Notes under the pieces: model-generated
Seen by the model: the letters and a program-made list of their open reading frames with translations, nothing else
What the model was told of the DNA's origin: nothing
The model's database searches: none
Shown here: piece by piece, positions 7,872-16,555 of the stretch
Position numbering within the stretch: the stretch's first letter is position 1
How the letters are laid out: every line of letters starts with the position of its first letter
DNA from: Thermus composti
GTDB lineage: Bacteria > Deinococcota > Deinococci > Deinococcales > Thermaceae
DNA length: 62,944 bases
Direction: 5' to 3'
Assembly (NCBI RefSeq): GCF_014647535.1
Contig: NZ_BMPJ01000013.1
Coordinates: 1 to 62,944, forward strand
Made by a program: the position numbers and the translations under genes

Positions 7872-9116
7872 TTACTTGGCCCCAAACCCCGTGAGGAGGA
7901 CCCAAAAGGTCTTAAAAAGGATCCTTAAATCCAGCCAAAAGGAAAGGTGCTTGATGTAATAGAGGTCGTAGCTCAGCTTCACCAGGGTCTCCTCCTTCCC
8001 CTCGGCGTAGCCCTGCTGCACCTGGGCCCAGCCGGTAAGCCCCGGGCGCACGGCGTGCCTTAGGGCGTAAAGGGGGATCTCCCGGGCGTAGACCTCCGCC
8101 AGAACCCTCTGCTCGGGCCTGGGGCCGATCAGGTTCATATCGCCCCTTAAGATGTTCCAAAACTGCGGCAGCTCATCCAAGCGGTAGCGCCTGAGAAAGC
8201 GCCCCAAGGGGGTGATCCGCCCCTCCTCCTCCCCGGCGTAGGCCCCCTCCCGAGGAGCCCCCCGCATGGTGCGGAACTTGTAGGCGAGAAAGGGCCTCCC
8301 CCCAAGCCCCACCCGCTCCTGGGCGAAGAGGACGGGCCGGCCCAGATCCAGGTAGACGAGAAGGGCTACGCCAAGCCCGATAAGAAAGATCAAAGGGGAA
8401 AAAAGCACCACAAGCCCCACCTCAAAGGCCCGCTTGAAGAGGGGGTAAAGGCCCAGGTCCCGCTCCGCCAGGGCCGAAAGCCCCTCACTAAGCCCGGGCT
8501 CCAGGGGCACCCGGCCCGTGTAGCCCTCGTAAACCGTGGCGGCGTGCAGGATGGGGATACCCCGCAAAGAGGCCTCGGCCAAAAGGGGAAGGGCCCTGGG
8601 GTCTAAGTGGTGGAGGTCCGCCACCACCCCTTCGGCCTCCTCGAGGCTCGCCAAGGGATGGAGTTCCCGCCCCAGGCTCTGCCTTAACCAATCCCCCATG
8701 CCCCCCGGCACCAGGGCCAGCCGGGCCGGAGGTAGGTGGCGCAGGTAGAGGAGGAGGGCTAAGAAAGCAAGCAGGGTAGCCGAAAGGAGGAAAAGCCGGG
8801 AATAATAGAGCCGCCCCATGGCCAGGACCGCCACCAAAAGCAGGGTGAAGAGAAGCAGGTTAAAGGCCACCAGCCCCCACACCTCCCGCCCGGGGTAGCG
8901 GGCCATCCGATCGGTGGCCACGAAGGCCAGGAGGTGGGTAAGCACGGTAAGCCCCACAAGCCCCCACACCTCCCCGCGCCAAGGGGGCGGGCCGAAGACC
9001 CAAAGGGCGGCCATCAGGGGCGGAAGAAGACTTAGTCCTAGGACCAGGGCCGGGAGGGAGCGGGTTTTGACCAGGCGATAGGGGAGGCGTAGCTCCAAAA
9101 CGCCCATGGCCTTCAT
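7872..9116 (-). CDS. Polyprenyl-phosphate sugar-phosphate transferase (WbaP/CpsE type)
   Basis: This 414-aa membrane enzyme begins polysaccharide synthesis by moving a sugar-phosphate from a nucleotide sugar to undecaprenyl phosphate. The first half holds about five transmembrane helices. The C-terminal bacterial sugar transferase domain (from about residue 225) starts with a re-entrant hydrophobic segment and shows PVLFAQERVGLGGRPF, KFRTMR, RYRLDELPQFWNILRGDM and IGPRP, all family signatures. A TTTACT box six bases before the ATG may give it its own promoter. It lies within the polysaccharide operon, downstream of the amber-interrupted glycosyltransferase. Confidence 0.92.
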   Translation of the reverse strand: MKAMGVLELRLPYRLVKTRSLPALVLGLSLLPPLMAALWVFGPPPWRGEVWGLVGLTVLTHLLAFVATDRMARYPGREVWGLVAFNLLLFTLLLVAVLAMGRLYYSRLFLLSATLLAFLALLLYLRHLPPARLALVPGGMGDWLRQSLGRELHPLASLEEAEGVVADLHHLDPRALPLLAEASLRGIPILHAATVYEGYTGRVPLEPGLSEGLSALAERDLGLYPLFKRAFEVGLVVLFSPLIFLIGLGVALLVYLDLGRPVLFAQERVGLGGRPFLAYKFRTMRGAPREGAYAGEEEGRITPLGRFLRRYRLDELPQFWNILRGDMNLIGPRPEQRVLAEVYAREIPLYALRHAVRPGLTGWAQVQQGYAEGKEETLVKLSYDLYYIKHLSFWLDLRILFKTFWVLLTGFGAK

Positions 9117-9160
9117 CCTACCAGTAAAGGCGTGAAAGGGGCATGAAAACCCCGGCCACC

Positions 9161-10255
9161 TTAGGCGCCCAAGACCTCTTGGTAAGCCTCCCAGACCCCG
9201 CGAAGCATCCGCTCTAGGGTGAAGAAGGCCTCGTACCGTTTTCGCCCCCTAGCGCCCATTTCCCTCCTGAGCGAAGGGTTTTCCAGGATAACCCTAAGCC
9301 TCTCCCGCAAAGCCCCCTCATCCCCCCGGGGCACCCGAAAACCTGTCTCCTCATGCACCACCGCCTCCCCCACCCCGCCCACGTCCGTGGCCACCACGGG
9401 AAGCCCGGCCCGCATGGCCTCCAGCACCGTAAGGGGTAACCCTTCCTACCTGGAGGCCAAAACGAAAACCTGGGCCTCGGCCAAAACCCGGTCCACGTCC
9501 CGCCGCTTTCCCAAAAACCGCACCCTCCCGGAAAGCCCCAGGGTTTCCGAAAGAGCCTGGATCTCGGGAAGAAGGGCCCCTTCCCCCACCAGGTCCAGCG
9601 TCCAAGGGAGGTTTTTGAGCCCTGCCAGGGCCCTAAGGAGGAGGGCGTGGTCCTTTTGGGGGGCAAACCTCGCCACCATGACGAGCCTCGGGGGGTGCCT
9701 GGCGGGATCCGCCCTCAAGGGGGTGTCGGGCACCCCGTTCCAAACCACCCGGACCCGCTCCGGGGGTACCACCCGGTAGCGGAGGGCGAGCGCCCGGTCG
9801 TACTCTGAGACCGCGAGGACCAAATCCCCCACCCGCCCCGCCAGGCGCTCCAAAGCCAGGGCCAAAGCCTTTCGCCCCGGGCCCACCCCATCGGTAAAGG
9901 CCCAGCCGTGGGCGGTGAAGACGCTCTTTACCCCAAGGCTTCGCGCCGCAAGCCGCCCCAAGACCCCCGCCTTGGAGGAGTGGGCGTGGACCAGATGGGG
10001 CCTGACCTTGGCCACAAGGTCCCTCACCTCCCAAAAACCCAAGAGGTCCCGCCCAGGACGCACCGGTTGGACGAGGTGCTTTAGAAGGTGCACCTCCACC
10101 CCCAAGGCCCTCGCCTCCTCCACCAGGAAGCCGTCCCGGTCCAGACCCACCCCCAGGTGGAGCTCCGCCCGGTCCCGGAAGGCCTTCAGGAGTTCCAAAA
10201 GGTGGACCTGGGCCCCCCCTGGCTCAGCGCGGGTGATGAGGTAAAGGATGCGCAC
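9161..10255 (-). pseudogene. GT4 glycosyltransferase interrupted by an in-frame TAG
   Basis: Read through, this is a full GT-B glycosyltransferase of 364 codons. It starts MRILYLITRAEPGGAQ, has the sugar-nucleotide region VMVARFAPQKDHALLLRAL, and ends with the family motif that normally reads S-R-(W/Y)-EGLPLTVLEAM. Here that aromatic codon is TAG (9446-9448), giving LASR*EGLPLTVLEAM. The frame is intact on both sides: the downstream part continues GLPVVATDVGGVGEAV. A product ending at the stop lacks the E-x7-E motif needed to bind the donor. A one-base change from TGG, TAC or TAT explains it. Both halves keep normal codon use, so the event is recent, an error, or tolerated. Confidence 0.85.
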
Positions 10256-11387
10256 GCCGCCCCCCTAGGTGTAAAGCCCCGTAAAGCAGAATCGCCGCCC
10301 AAACGAGAAGACGAAGCCTTGTGTTGGCCCCAAGGTTATCGCTAAAAAGCCCTATCCCTGCACCCAAAACTAGCGCATAAATAAGGAGGAACTCTGAAGG
10401 ACCTGGTCTCCACAGGCGGGGCAGGCCCACAAGGGCGGGAGCAATCCAGGGCAAGATATACACCGTCTCAAAGAAAGCTATAGCCTCCAGGGGAGCGTCC
10501 ACCTGCCAGGGAAACGGTCCAAGCCACACCGTCACAAAGCTATACCCCCAGACCAGAAAAAAGCTTAGGGGATGCGAGGGATCCAGTTGAAGCCCCAAAG
10601 AACTCCCCCCTATACCGTAAACCTCCTCCCGCATACGGGCTAAATGTTCAGGGCTTAAGAGGGGAGCAAGGTAGTTCCACCCCAAAACACCCCACCCCAA
10701 AAGCCAGGGCGCCACTAAAGCCACGAGGAATAAGGCTCCAACCACCTCCCAACGCACCCTCTTAAAAAGGGCAAAAGCTCCCAGGGCAATCCAAATAGCC
10801 AAAACCGCATAGGGACGCAAGGCCCAAAGGAGAAGGGACGCCCCAAAGAATACCAGCATCACCCTCCAAGAGAAACCTTTCCACAGGTCCAGGGAAACGT
10901 AAAGCAACAGCAACCCTAAAAACCAAACCCCAGGGTCCTTAAGAAGCTGCGTGCTATAAAAAACCGCCGAAGGATAAAAGGACAGGGTAATCCCCGCTAG
11001 GTTAGCGGGTCGGAGCAGCGACCATCTAGGGCCAGACCAAGGAGCAAGACGCTCGGCTAAAAGAACCCCTACGCCCACCCCTAAAGCACCCAGCACAACA
11101 TTGAGCAGCTTACCCAAAAACAAACTGGGACCCACGAGCTTAAAAAACAAAGCGAGAAAAACCGGATAGGCGTTGGGCAAAGAAACCTCCCCCCAATCCC
11201 CCGCCGCCATCCTCCGGGCCACTTCAAAATAAAAGCGATCGTCCGCCCCTGAGGCCAAAGGGTAAAACCCTCCAAAACCGGCCCAAAGCGAGTAAAGATG
11301 AGTAGCTACTAGGGCGACCCCCCTAACCCCAAGAGCTAAGCCCGTCCAGAACAGAAAGAGGATCCAGGACTCACTGATCCGCAACAC
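10224..11387 (-). CDS. Multi-spanning membrane protein, PMT/GT39-like glycosyltransferase candidate
   Basis: This 387-aa protein has about 9-10 transmembrane helices. Near the N-terminus the first outside loop reads ASGADDRFYFEVARRMAAG followed by NAYPVFLALFF, a layout seen in GT-C enzymes that use polyprenyl-linked sugars. It starts with GTG and overlaps both neighbours (16 bases with the small gene upstream, 32 with the glycosyltransferase downstream), so it is part of the operon. G+C is clearly lower than in the flanking housekeeping genes. A role as a Wzy-like polymerase is possible, since no other polymerase lies inside the cluster. Confidence 0.65.
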   Translation of the reverse strand: MLRISESWILFLFWTGLALGVRGVALVATHLYSLWAGFGGFYPLASGADDRFYFEVARRMAAGDWGEVSLPNAYPVFLALFFKLVGPSLFLGKLLNVVLGALGVGVGVLLAERLAPWSGPRWSLLRPANLAGITLSFYPSAVFYSTQLLKDPGVWFLGLLLLYVSLDLWKGFSWRVMLVFFGASLLLWALRPYAVLAIWIALGAFALFKRVRWEVVGALFLVALVAPWLLGWGVLGWNYLAPLLSPEHLARMREEVYGIGGSSLGLQLDPSHPLSFFLVWGYSFVTVWLGPFPWQVDAPLEAIAFFETVYILPWIAPALVGLPRLWRPGPSEFLLIYALVLGAGIGLFSDNLGANTRLRLLVWAAILLYGALHLGGRRAHPLPHHPR

Positions 11388-11562
11388 CCTTCCCCCTTAC
11401 CTTCTCGTACCACACCGCAAAACGTCGGGCAATAAAGGGGAACTCCAGCTCCTTCGGGTAAACGGGAACCGCCCCTTTCTCCAACGCCCGAAGTATTCCC
11501 TCCGCCAGAGCCCGAAAAACAAACAAGACTGAAACAAATCTCAGCCCCAAAACAAGAATCAT
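11371..11562 (-). CDS. Small hypothetical protein in the polysaccharide operon
   Basis: This 63-aa protein has a hydrophobic N-terminus (MILVLGLRFVSVLFVFRAL) and a mixed, basic C-terminus. I recognise no family. It is kept because its ATG overlaps the upstream glycosyltransferase stop (ATGA) and its own end overlaps the next gene, as expected for a real gene in this operon. It lies in the low-G+C part of the cluster. Confidence 0.5.
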   Translation of the reverse strand: MILVLGLRFVSVLFVFRALAEGILRALEKGAVPVYPKELEFPFIARRFAVWYEKVRGKGVADQ

Positions 11563-12677
11563 CGCAAATATTCACCATAAAGTTCTACCAACCTTTCCTT
11601 TATGCGCTCCCAAGCAAACTTTTCTTCATATAAAAGCCGAACCCTTTGAGCAAAAGAACTTCGCTCTTCTAAGGACCAAGCCTCCACCTCGCGAAAAGCC
11701 GCCTCTAGTTGTTCTAAAGATCCATAATCTACTACAAAACCCAATCCATTTTCCTTCACAAGACGATCCATGCCCGTATCACGGGCTACTATTATGGGCT
11801 TTCCCAAAGCCATAGCCTCAAATAGCTTGTTAGCACTAGAAAAGCGATGATTAGGAATAGAGGGGTCATAAGTCGCAAAAAGCACATGGGCTTGGCAAGA
11901 AAGCTCTAGTGCCTTAGCATAAGGGACGCGTCCATGAAATCGAACATTTGACATGCCCTTTGCCTTCTGAGCAATCACTTTTTCATCTCCGCCAAGGCCA
12001 GCTAAATCCAATTCCCAATCGGGATGTCTCTCTAATACACGTAAAACTTCTAGTATACCGCGCTCCACCTGCAGTAAGCCTACATACACAATCCTTAACG
12101 GCGGGGGTGGTGGGGGCGCAGGGCACACATATGAAACATCTGGAGAGTTGTAAATGAAGACGAGCCGTTTAGGAATTGATCCACGAATTTGCTCCTTTCT
12201 CGCTTCATCCGCCAAAATGACAGCATCTACCCACCCTATTACTTTAAGGTCCACAAAGCGCACAAGTTTTTTTAGCCAGGTCGGTGTACGCCGTAACATA
12301 TCGGCGTAAAAGTCAAAGATATCGTAAACAACTTTTTTGCCAAATAAACGCCCTACCAAAAGAGCGGGAAGTATGGTGTCAAAATCGCAAGCATGTAAAA
12401 CATCATATGTGCCCTTTTTACGCAACAAATACCACAGCAAGGTTAGTTGAAACTTCAAAAGGCTAGGAAGATTAGCTAAACCGGTGCCAAAAGCTCCCTT
12501 GACAGGTAGACGTTCTATAACGCCAAAATCGCGGACTTCTCTTCTAGGAAGACCACCTAAACGATCCCAGCCAAGAACACGGACCTGATAACCCGCCTCA
12601 GCTAAGGCCTTGGCTTCTTTTTCCACCCTAGGGTCTGGATCAATCGGATTAGAGCGCAAGAACAAGACCCTCTTCAT
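11559..12677 (-). CDS. GT4-family glycosyltransferase
   Basis: A 372-aa GT-B fold enzyme that adds a sugar from a nucleotide donor to the growing polysaccharide unit. The N-terminal domain begins MKRVLFLRSNPIDPDPRVEKEA, a start common in GT4 enzymes; the C-terminal domain has IVYVGLLQVERGILEVL and FEAMALGKPIIVARDTG with the donor-binding acidic residues. The ATG at 12677 is chosen because it overlaps the upstream stop as ATGA; another ATG six bases earlier is possible. G+C is strikingly low for Thermus (many A/T third positions), which points to horizontal transfer. Confidence 0.88.
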   Translation of the reverse strand: MKRVLFLRSNPIDPDPRVEKEAKALAEAGYQVRVLGWDRLGGLPRREVRDFGVIERLPVKGAFGTGLANLPSLLKFQLTLLWYLLRKKGTYDVLHACDFDTILPALLVGRLFGKKVVYDIFDFYADMLRRTPTWLKKLVRFVDLKVIGWVDAVILADEARKEQIRGSIPKRLVFIYNSPDVSYVCPAPPPPPPLRIVYVGLLQVERGILEVLRVLERHPDWELDLAGLGGDEKVIAQKAKGMSNVRFHGRVPYAKALELSCQAHVLFATYDPSIPNHRFSSANKLFEAMALGKPIIVARDTGMDRLVKENGLGFVVDYGSLEQLEAAFREVEAWSLEERSSFAQRVRLLYEEKFAWERIKERLVELYGEYLR

Positions 12678-13810
12678 CCCCATAGCTCCCCCATAACCTC
12701 CAAATAGGCCCTTACAGCACTCTCCAAGGAATAACGTTCCAGATGGGCCTCCAATTCCTCCTCTGGCAACTCCATCCCGCGAACCAAAAGTTGCTCCATA
12801 CCTTGAGCCAAACCTTCCACCGTCCGCGGAACTAAAATTCCTAATTTTCCCCAGGCCAAGGCCTCAGCTACCCCTCCCTCAGACTCCGCGGCCACAACCG
12901 GCTTCTTTAAGGCTAAGGCCTCCAATATCACCGTAGGCAAGCCCTCATAACGACTGGACACCACAAGCCCACGAGCCAACCGCAAATAGGGATAGGGGTT
13001 GGCTCTATACCCCAAAAAGAACACCCTACTCGAAAGACCGAGAAGATCGGTTAAGGCTTCTAGCTTTGCTCGCTCCGGTCCATCGCCCAGGATAAGGAGT
13101 TTAGCTTCTAAAAAGGGTTTCTGCTTTACTAAAAAGGCGTAGGCGCGCAACAAGAGATCAAAGCCCTTCTGGGAATGAAGCCGTCCAACAGCAACCAGAA
13201 AAGGCTCCCCCTTATCAAGGGGGAGTTCGCTCGGCTCCTCCTTTGCTAGCGCCACGATACGCCCCCTGTCCAAGGGGTTGGGGAGTACCTTTATTAGCGA
13301 TGGCTCCGCCCCAACAAAGCGGGCAAATGCTTCGGCCACTCCTAGGGAAACCGCTCCCACCCGGGCAAGAGGATGACAAAGGGCTTCCCGCAGAGCTTTT
13401 CTAGCCCCCCAGACCGCTACCCTGCCCTTTAGCCCCCGCACGTCCCTGAGGTAAGAAGGGGTATTATGCAGTACCCAAAGACAAGGAATCTGCGAACGCC
13501 ACGCCGCCCACAAGGGAACAAGGTCCACATAATCCCATACCGGAATAGCCACCTTAGGCTTTCGCCGAGCAAAGTAATCCCTCAAAGCCGGATAGGCACG
13601 CACAAGGCGCAAACGGCGAGGTACATTCAAATCTACTAAATTAATCCCCTCGGGAAGGTCCCGGAGCAAGGGGCCCTCGGCCTTGGCTAAGACCATGTCA
13701 ACCGCCAGCCCCCGGGTTAGAAAAGCCTTGGCTAGGTCCAGATACACCCTCTCCACACCTCCACCCTGAAGGGCAGGCAACACAAAGGCCACATCTGGAC
13801 CGAAGCTCAC
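12674..13810 (-). CDS. GT4-family glycosyltransferase
   Basis: A 378-aa glycosyltransferase of the GT-B fold. It starts with a Rossmann segment (DVAFVLPALQGGGVERVYLD), has FLVAVGRLHSQKGFDLLLRA at the domain border, and ends with SSRYEGLPTVILEALALKKP, the intact form of the motif that is interrupted by TAG in the 9161-10255 gene. The GTG at 13810 is chosen since it overlaps the flippase stop as GTGA; the longer frame upstream lies inside the flippase gene. Codon use shifts from GC-rich to AT-richer along the gene. Confidence 0.88.
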   Translation of the reverse strand: MSFGPDVAFVLPALQGGGVERVYLDLAKAFLTRGLAVDMVLAKAEGPLLRDLPEGINLVDLNVPRRLRLVRAYPALRDYFARRKPKVAIPVWDYVDLVPLWAAWRSQIPCLWVLHNTPSYLRDVRGLKGRVAVWGARKALREALCHPLARVGAVSLGVAEAFARFVGAEPSLIKVLPNPLDRGRIVALAKEEPSELPLDKGEPFLVAVGRLHSQKGFDLLLRAYAFLVKQKPFLEAKLLILGDGPERAKLEALTDLLGLSSRVFFLGYRANPYPYLRLARGLVVSSRYEGLPTVILEALALKKPVVAAESEGGVAEALAWGKLGILVPRTVEGLAQGMEQLLVRGMELPEEELEAHLERYSLESAVRAYLEVMGELWG

Positions 13811-15069
13811 GTTCGCCTCCCACCAAAACCTGTTCGCCCCAGCACCCAGAACATCCCGAGAACTACTCCGAGTTCTACAACCACCATACCCCAGGCCATG
13901 CCCAAAACTCCCATCCACCACACCAAAAACGCCCCCAAAACGATGTTAAACATACCCGCCCCTAGAGTCAGCCAAAGAAACGGGCGGTCCAGCCCCATGG
14001 GAAGAAGGACCTGCATACCCAAAAAGCTGGAAACCGAACTCAGGAGCAAAAAGAGGGACATAACCCGAACCAGAAGAACGCTATCCTCGTAGCCCGGCCC
14101 CAAGAACCAGGGAACAAGCCAAGGGCTGGTCAAAAAAAGAAAAAGACTAACCCCCAGGCCCAACCCTACCGTGGCCAGACCGCCGTAACGGACCCAACGC
14201 CAAGCTTCTCTCCGATCCTGCTTCCAGGCGAAGCTGAGCCTGGGGAAAAAGAGCCGGCTCAAAGGAGCCCATAGGTTAACCAAGGGGCGCACAAGCCTTT
14301 CGGCCGCGGCATAATGCCCCACGGCTCCAGGCGGCACAAACAAGCTCACCAAGGCTACGTTCAGGGAAGTGTATAAGAGGGTGGCGAGACTGTAGGCGAA
14401 AAGGCCTAACCCCCTTCTCAACCACGCCCACCCCCCCCGAAGTCCCGGGAAAAACACCCTACCCAAGGCCCATCGCATTCCCCAAAGACCTACCATCCAA
14501 GCGGCAAAGGCTTGCAGGAACAGAGGCAAAGCTAGGTCTTCAGCGTCCCTAACCAGAAGAAAAATACCCAAGGTGGTAAGGCCTCGGATGCTTCCCTCGA
14601 GAAGGGCTACTGCCCGCATCTCCTCGAGGCCCTGGAAAAACCAAAGCGTGTTCAAACCCTGACCAAGGGCTGCAAGTAGGGCTCCAAAGAAAAGGGCCTT
14701 CTCCTCTTGGAAGAAGGGAAAACCGAAATACAGAAGGAACGCAAGGAAAAAGGTGGGAAGAACAAGCAAAAGCCGCGCATGAAAAACCCCGGCCAAGATC
14801 TCCCCAAGCCTAGCCGGATCCTGTCGGCTCCTGGCCACCTCCCGGGTGGCCGAAAGGCCGAAACCGTAGTCCAAAACCAGGTAAAGGTACTGCACCGAGG
14901 CTTGGGCCAGCGCCAGCTTGCCAAACCCCTCAGGCCCTAAAACTCGGGAAAGGTAAGGGAGGGTAAGGAGGGGAAAGAGATAATTGGCCCCCTGGACCAG
15001 GTAGAGGTAAAAGAGGTTCCTCCCCAGGTTGGAACCCAACGCCCGCCGCACGAGGCGCCAAGGGGCCAC
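13807..15069 (-). CDS. Wzx-type polysaccharide flippase
   Basis: This 420-aa protein has about 12 transmembrane helices and matches the MATE/MVF-type oligosaccharide flippases. The N-terminal part reads NLFYLYLVQGANYLFPLLTL followed by PYLSRVLGPEGFGKLALAQA, the usual family opening. It would move lipid-linked repeat units to the outer face of the inner membrane. The GTG start directly follows the phosphohexomutase stop, so the two are co-transcribed. The initiating transferase, glycosyltransferases and Wzz-like gene downstream fit a Wzx/Wzy pathway. Confidence 0.9.
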   Translation of the reverse strand: MAPWRLVRRALGSNLGRNLFYLYLVQGANYLFPLLTLPYLSRVLGPEGFGKLALAQASVQYLYLVLDYGFGLSATREVARSRQDPARLGEILAGVFHARLLLVLPTFFLAFLLYFGFPFFQEEKALFFGALLAALGQGLNTLWFFQGLEEMRAVALLEGSIRGLTTLGIFLLVRDAEDLALPLFLQAFAAWMVGLWGMRWALGRVFFPGLRGGWAWLRRGLGLFAYSLATLLYTSLNVALVSLFVPPGAVGHYAAAERLVRPLVNLWAPLSRLFFPRLSFAWKQDRREAWRWVRYGGLATVGLGLGVSLFLFLTSPWLVPWFLGPGYEDSVLLVRVMSLFLLLSSVSSFLGMQVLLPMGLDRPFLWLTLGAGMFNIVLGAFLVWWMGVLGMAWGMVVVELGVVLGMFWVLGRTGFGGRRT

Positions 15070-16443
15070 CTAGCCCTCCACCAGCCTTCTAGCCTCCTGC
15101 AAAAGCCCCTGGACCTTCCCGGGGTCCGTGGCCTCCACGTAGATCCGGAGCACGGGCTCCGTCCCCGAGGCCCGGAAGAGGACCCAGGCCTCCTGGTAAA
15201 GCCACTTCACCCCGTCCAGGGTGTCCACCCCCACGGGGGTCATGCCCAAAAGGGGCTTGGGCTCGGCCAGGCGGGAAAGGTCCAGGGGGGCCTTCAGGGG
15301 CAGGTCCAGCCGGTCGTAGGCGTGGGTGAGGCCCGCAAGGGCCTCCACCTCCTTAAACTGCTCCGCCAGGTCCTTCCCCGTGGCCCCCACGCTTTCCACC
15401 AGGAAGAGGGCGGAAAGGATCCCGTCCCGCTCGGGCAGGTGCTCGGGGTACCCCACGCCCCCGGACTCCTCGCCGCCGATAAAGCAGTCCCCTTTGAGGA
15501 ACTCCTCCTTAATCCACTTGAAGCCGATGGGGGTGGTGGTGACCCCAAAGCCAAGCCTTTCCCCCAGCCGGTCCAGAAGCCAGCTCACGGCGAAGTTCTT
15601 CACCGCCCGCCCCTTAAGCCCTTTGCGGAAGCGGTAGAGGGCCAGGGTGGTGAGGACCTGGTGGGGGTTGAAAAAGACCCCCCCGGGCAGGACCACCCCC
15701 ACCCGGTCGGCGTCCCCGTCGGTGGCCACGGCGAAGGTGGGCGAGGCCTCCGCGGACATCACCGCCTGGGTCACCCCCAGGTTCTTGGGGATGGGCTCGG
15801 GGTTCACCCCGTGGAAGAGGGGATGGGGCTCCTCGCGGAGGGGCTTCACGGGGATCTCCAGCCCCACGTGGCGGAAGAAGCCCTTCAAAAACCCCGCCCC
15901 GGCCCCGCCCATGCTGTCGTGGTAGAGGGTGCCGGGGAAAACGGCCAGGGCCTTTAGGTCCACCAGGCGGGCCAGGGCCTCGTAGTAGGCCTCCCGGAGG
16001 TCCAAGGTCTCCACCGGGCCCTCCTTGGGGGAGGCCTCCTCGGGGACCAGGGCCTCAATGGCCTTGGCCTCCTCCTGGGCGATGGGGCCCCCGGTGGCGT
16101 CCTTGAACTTCACCCCCAGGTACTGGGGCGGGTTGTGGCTTGCGGTGAGCATGGCCCCGCCCACCGCCCCCAGGTGACGCACGGCGAAGGAAAGGAGAGG
16201 CGTGGGCACGGGGCCCTTTAGGAGGGCTACCTTCAGGCCCATCCCCGAAAGGTGGGCGACCAGGGCCCGGGCGAACTCCCCCGCAAGGAAGCGGGTGTCG
16301 TGCCCCACCACCACAAGCCCCCCGCCCCTTTCCAAGAGATAGCGGCCGTAGGCCTCCGCCAGGCGGTGCAGCGTGGCGAAGGTGAAGTCCCGGGCGATGA
16401 CCCCACGAAAGCCTTCCGTGCCGAAGCGGATGGGGGCACTCAT
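15070..16443 (-). CDS. Phosphohexomutase (phosphoglucomutase/phosphomannomutase)
   Basis: A 457-aa alpha-D-phosphohexomutase that interconverts sugar 1- and 6-phosphates and so supplies nucleotide-sugar precursors. The phosphoserine loop is TASHNPP (Ser about 102), the metal loop is DGDADR, the sugar-binding loop is GGEESGG, and the phosphate-binding loop is RASGTEPVLRIY near the C-terminus. Substrate preference cannot be read safely. It heads the minus-strand polysaccharide operon; a TATACT box lies nine bases before the ATG. Confidence 0.93.
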   Translation of the reverse strand: MSAPIRFGTEGFRGVIARDFTFATLHRLAEAYGRYLLERGGGLVVVGHDTRFLAGEFARALVAHLSGMGLKVALLKGPVPTPLLSFAVRHLGAVGGAMLTASHNPPQYLGVKFKDATGGPIAQEEAKAIEALVPEEASPKEGPVETLDLREAYYEALARLVDLKALAVFPGTLYHDSMGGAGAGFLKGFFRHVGLEIPVKPLREEPHPLFHGVNPEPIPKNLGVTQAVMSAEASPTFAVATDGDADRVGVVLPGGVFFNPHQVLTTLALYRFRKGLKGRAVKNFAVSWLLDRLGERLGFGVTTTPIGFKWIKEEFLKGDCFIGGEESGGVGYPEHLPERDGILSALFLVESVGATGKDLAEQFKEVEALAGLTHAYDRLDLPLKAPLDLSRLAEPKPLLGMTPVGVDTLDGVKWLYQEAWVLFRASGTEPVLRIYVEATDPGKVQGLLQEARRLVEG

Positions 16444-16452
16444 CGGGTAGGG

Positions 16453-16458
16453 AGTATA
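16453..16458 (-). promoter_or_regulatory. -10 box of the polysaccharide operon
   Basis: TATACT on the minus strand, nine bases before the phosphohexomutase ATG. It is a plausible main promoter for the operon that runs to 7054. No -35 was identified. Confidence 0.45.
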
Positions 16459-16493
16459 CCACGAACCCCCTCTCCCCTAAAGCCGGGATGGGG

Positions 16494-16555
16494 TAGGATG
16501 GAGACATGCCGGAAAACCGCCTGCTGGAGCGCCTGGAGAAGCTGGAAGGGATCTG
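16494..16555 (+). repeat. Copy A of a duplicated promoter-plus-start module
   Basis: From the -10 box (TAGGAT) through about the first 16 codons, this stretch closely matches 18684-18745. Both have TANNNT, six bases ending GAGAC or GAGACC, ATGCCGGAA, and then nearly identical codons for NRLLERLEKLEGI / DRLLERLEKLEGI. Similarity stops after the codon for Ile. Confidence 0.8.

Noticed and set aside
9139-9154. GGGG...CCCC hairpin as a terminator between glycosyltransferase and sugar transferase
   Set aside because: Only four base pairs and no T-run; too weak to call.
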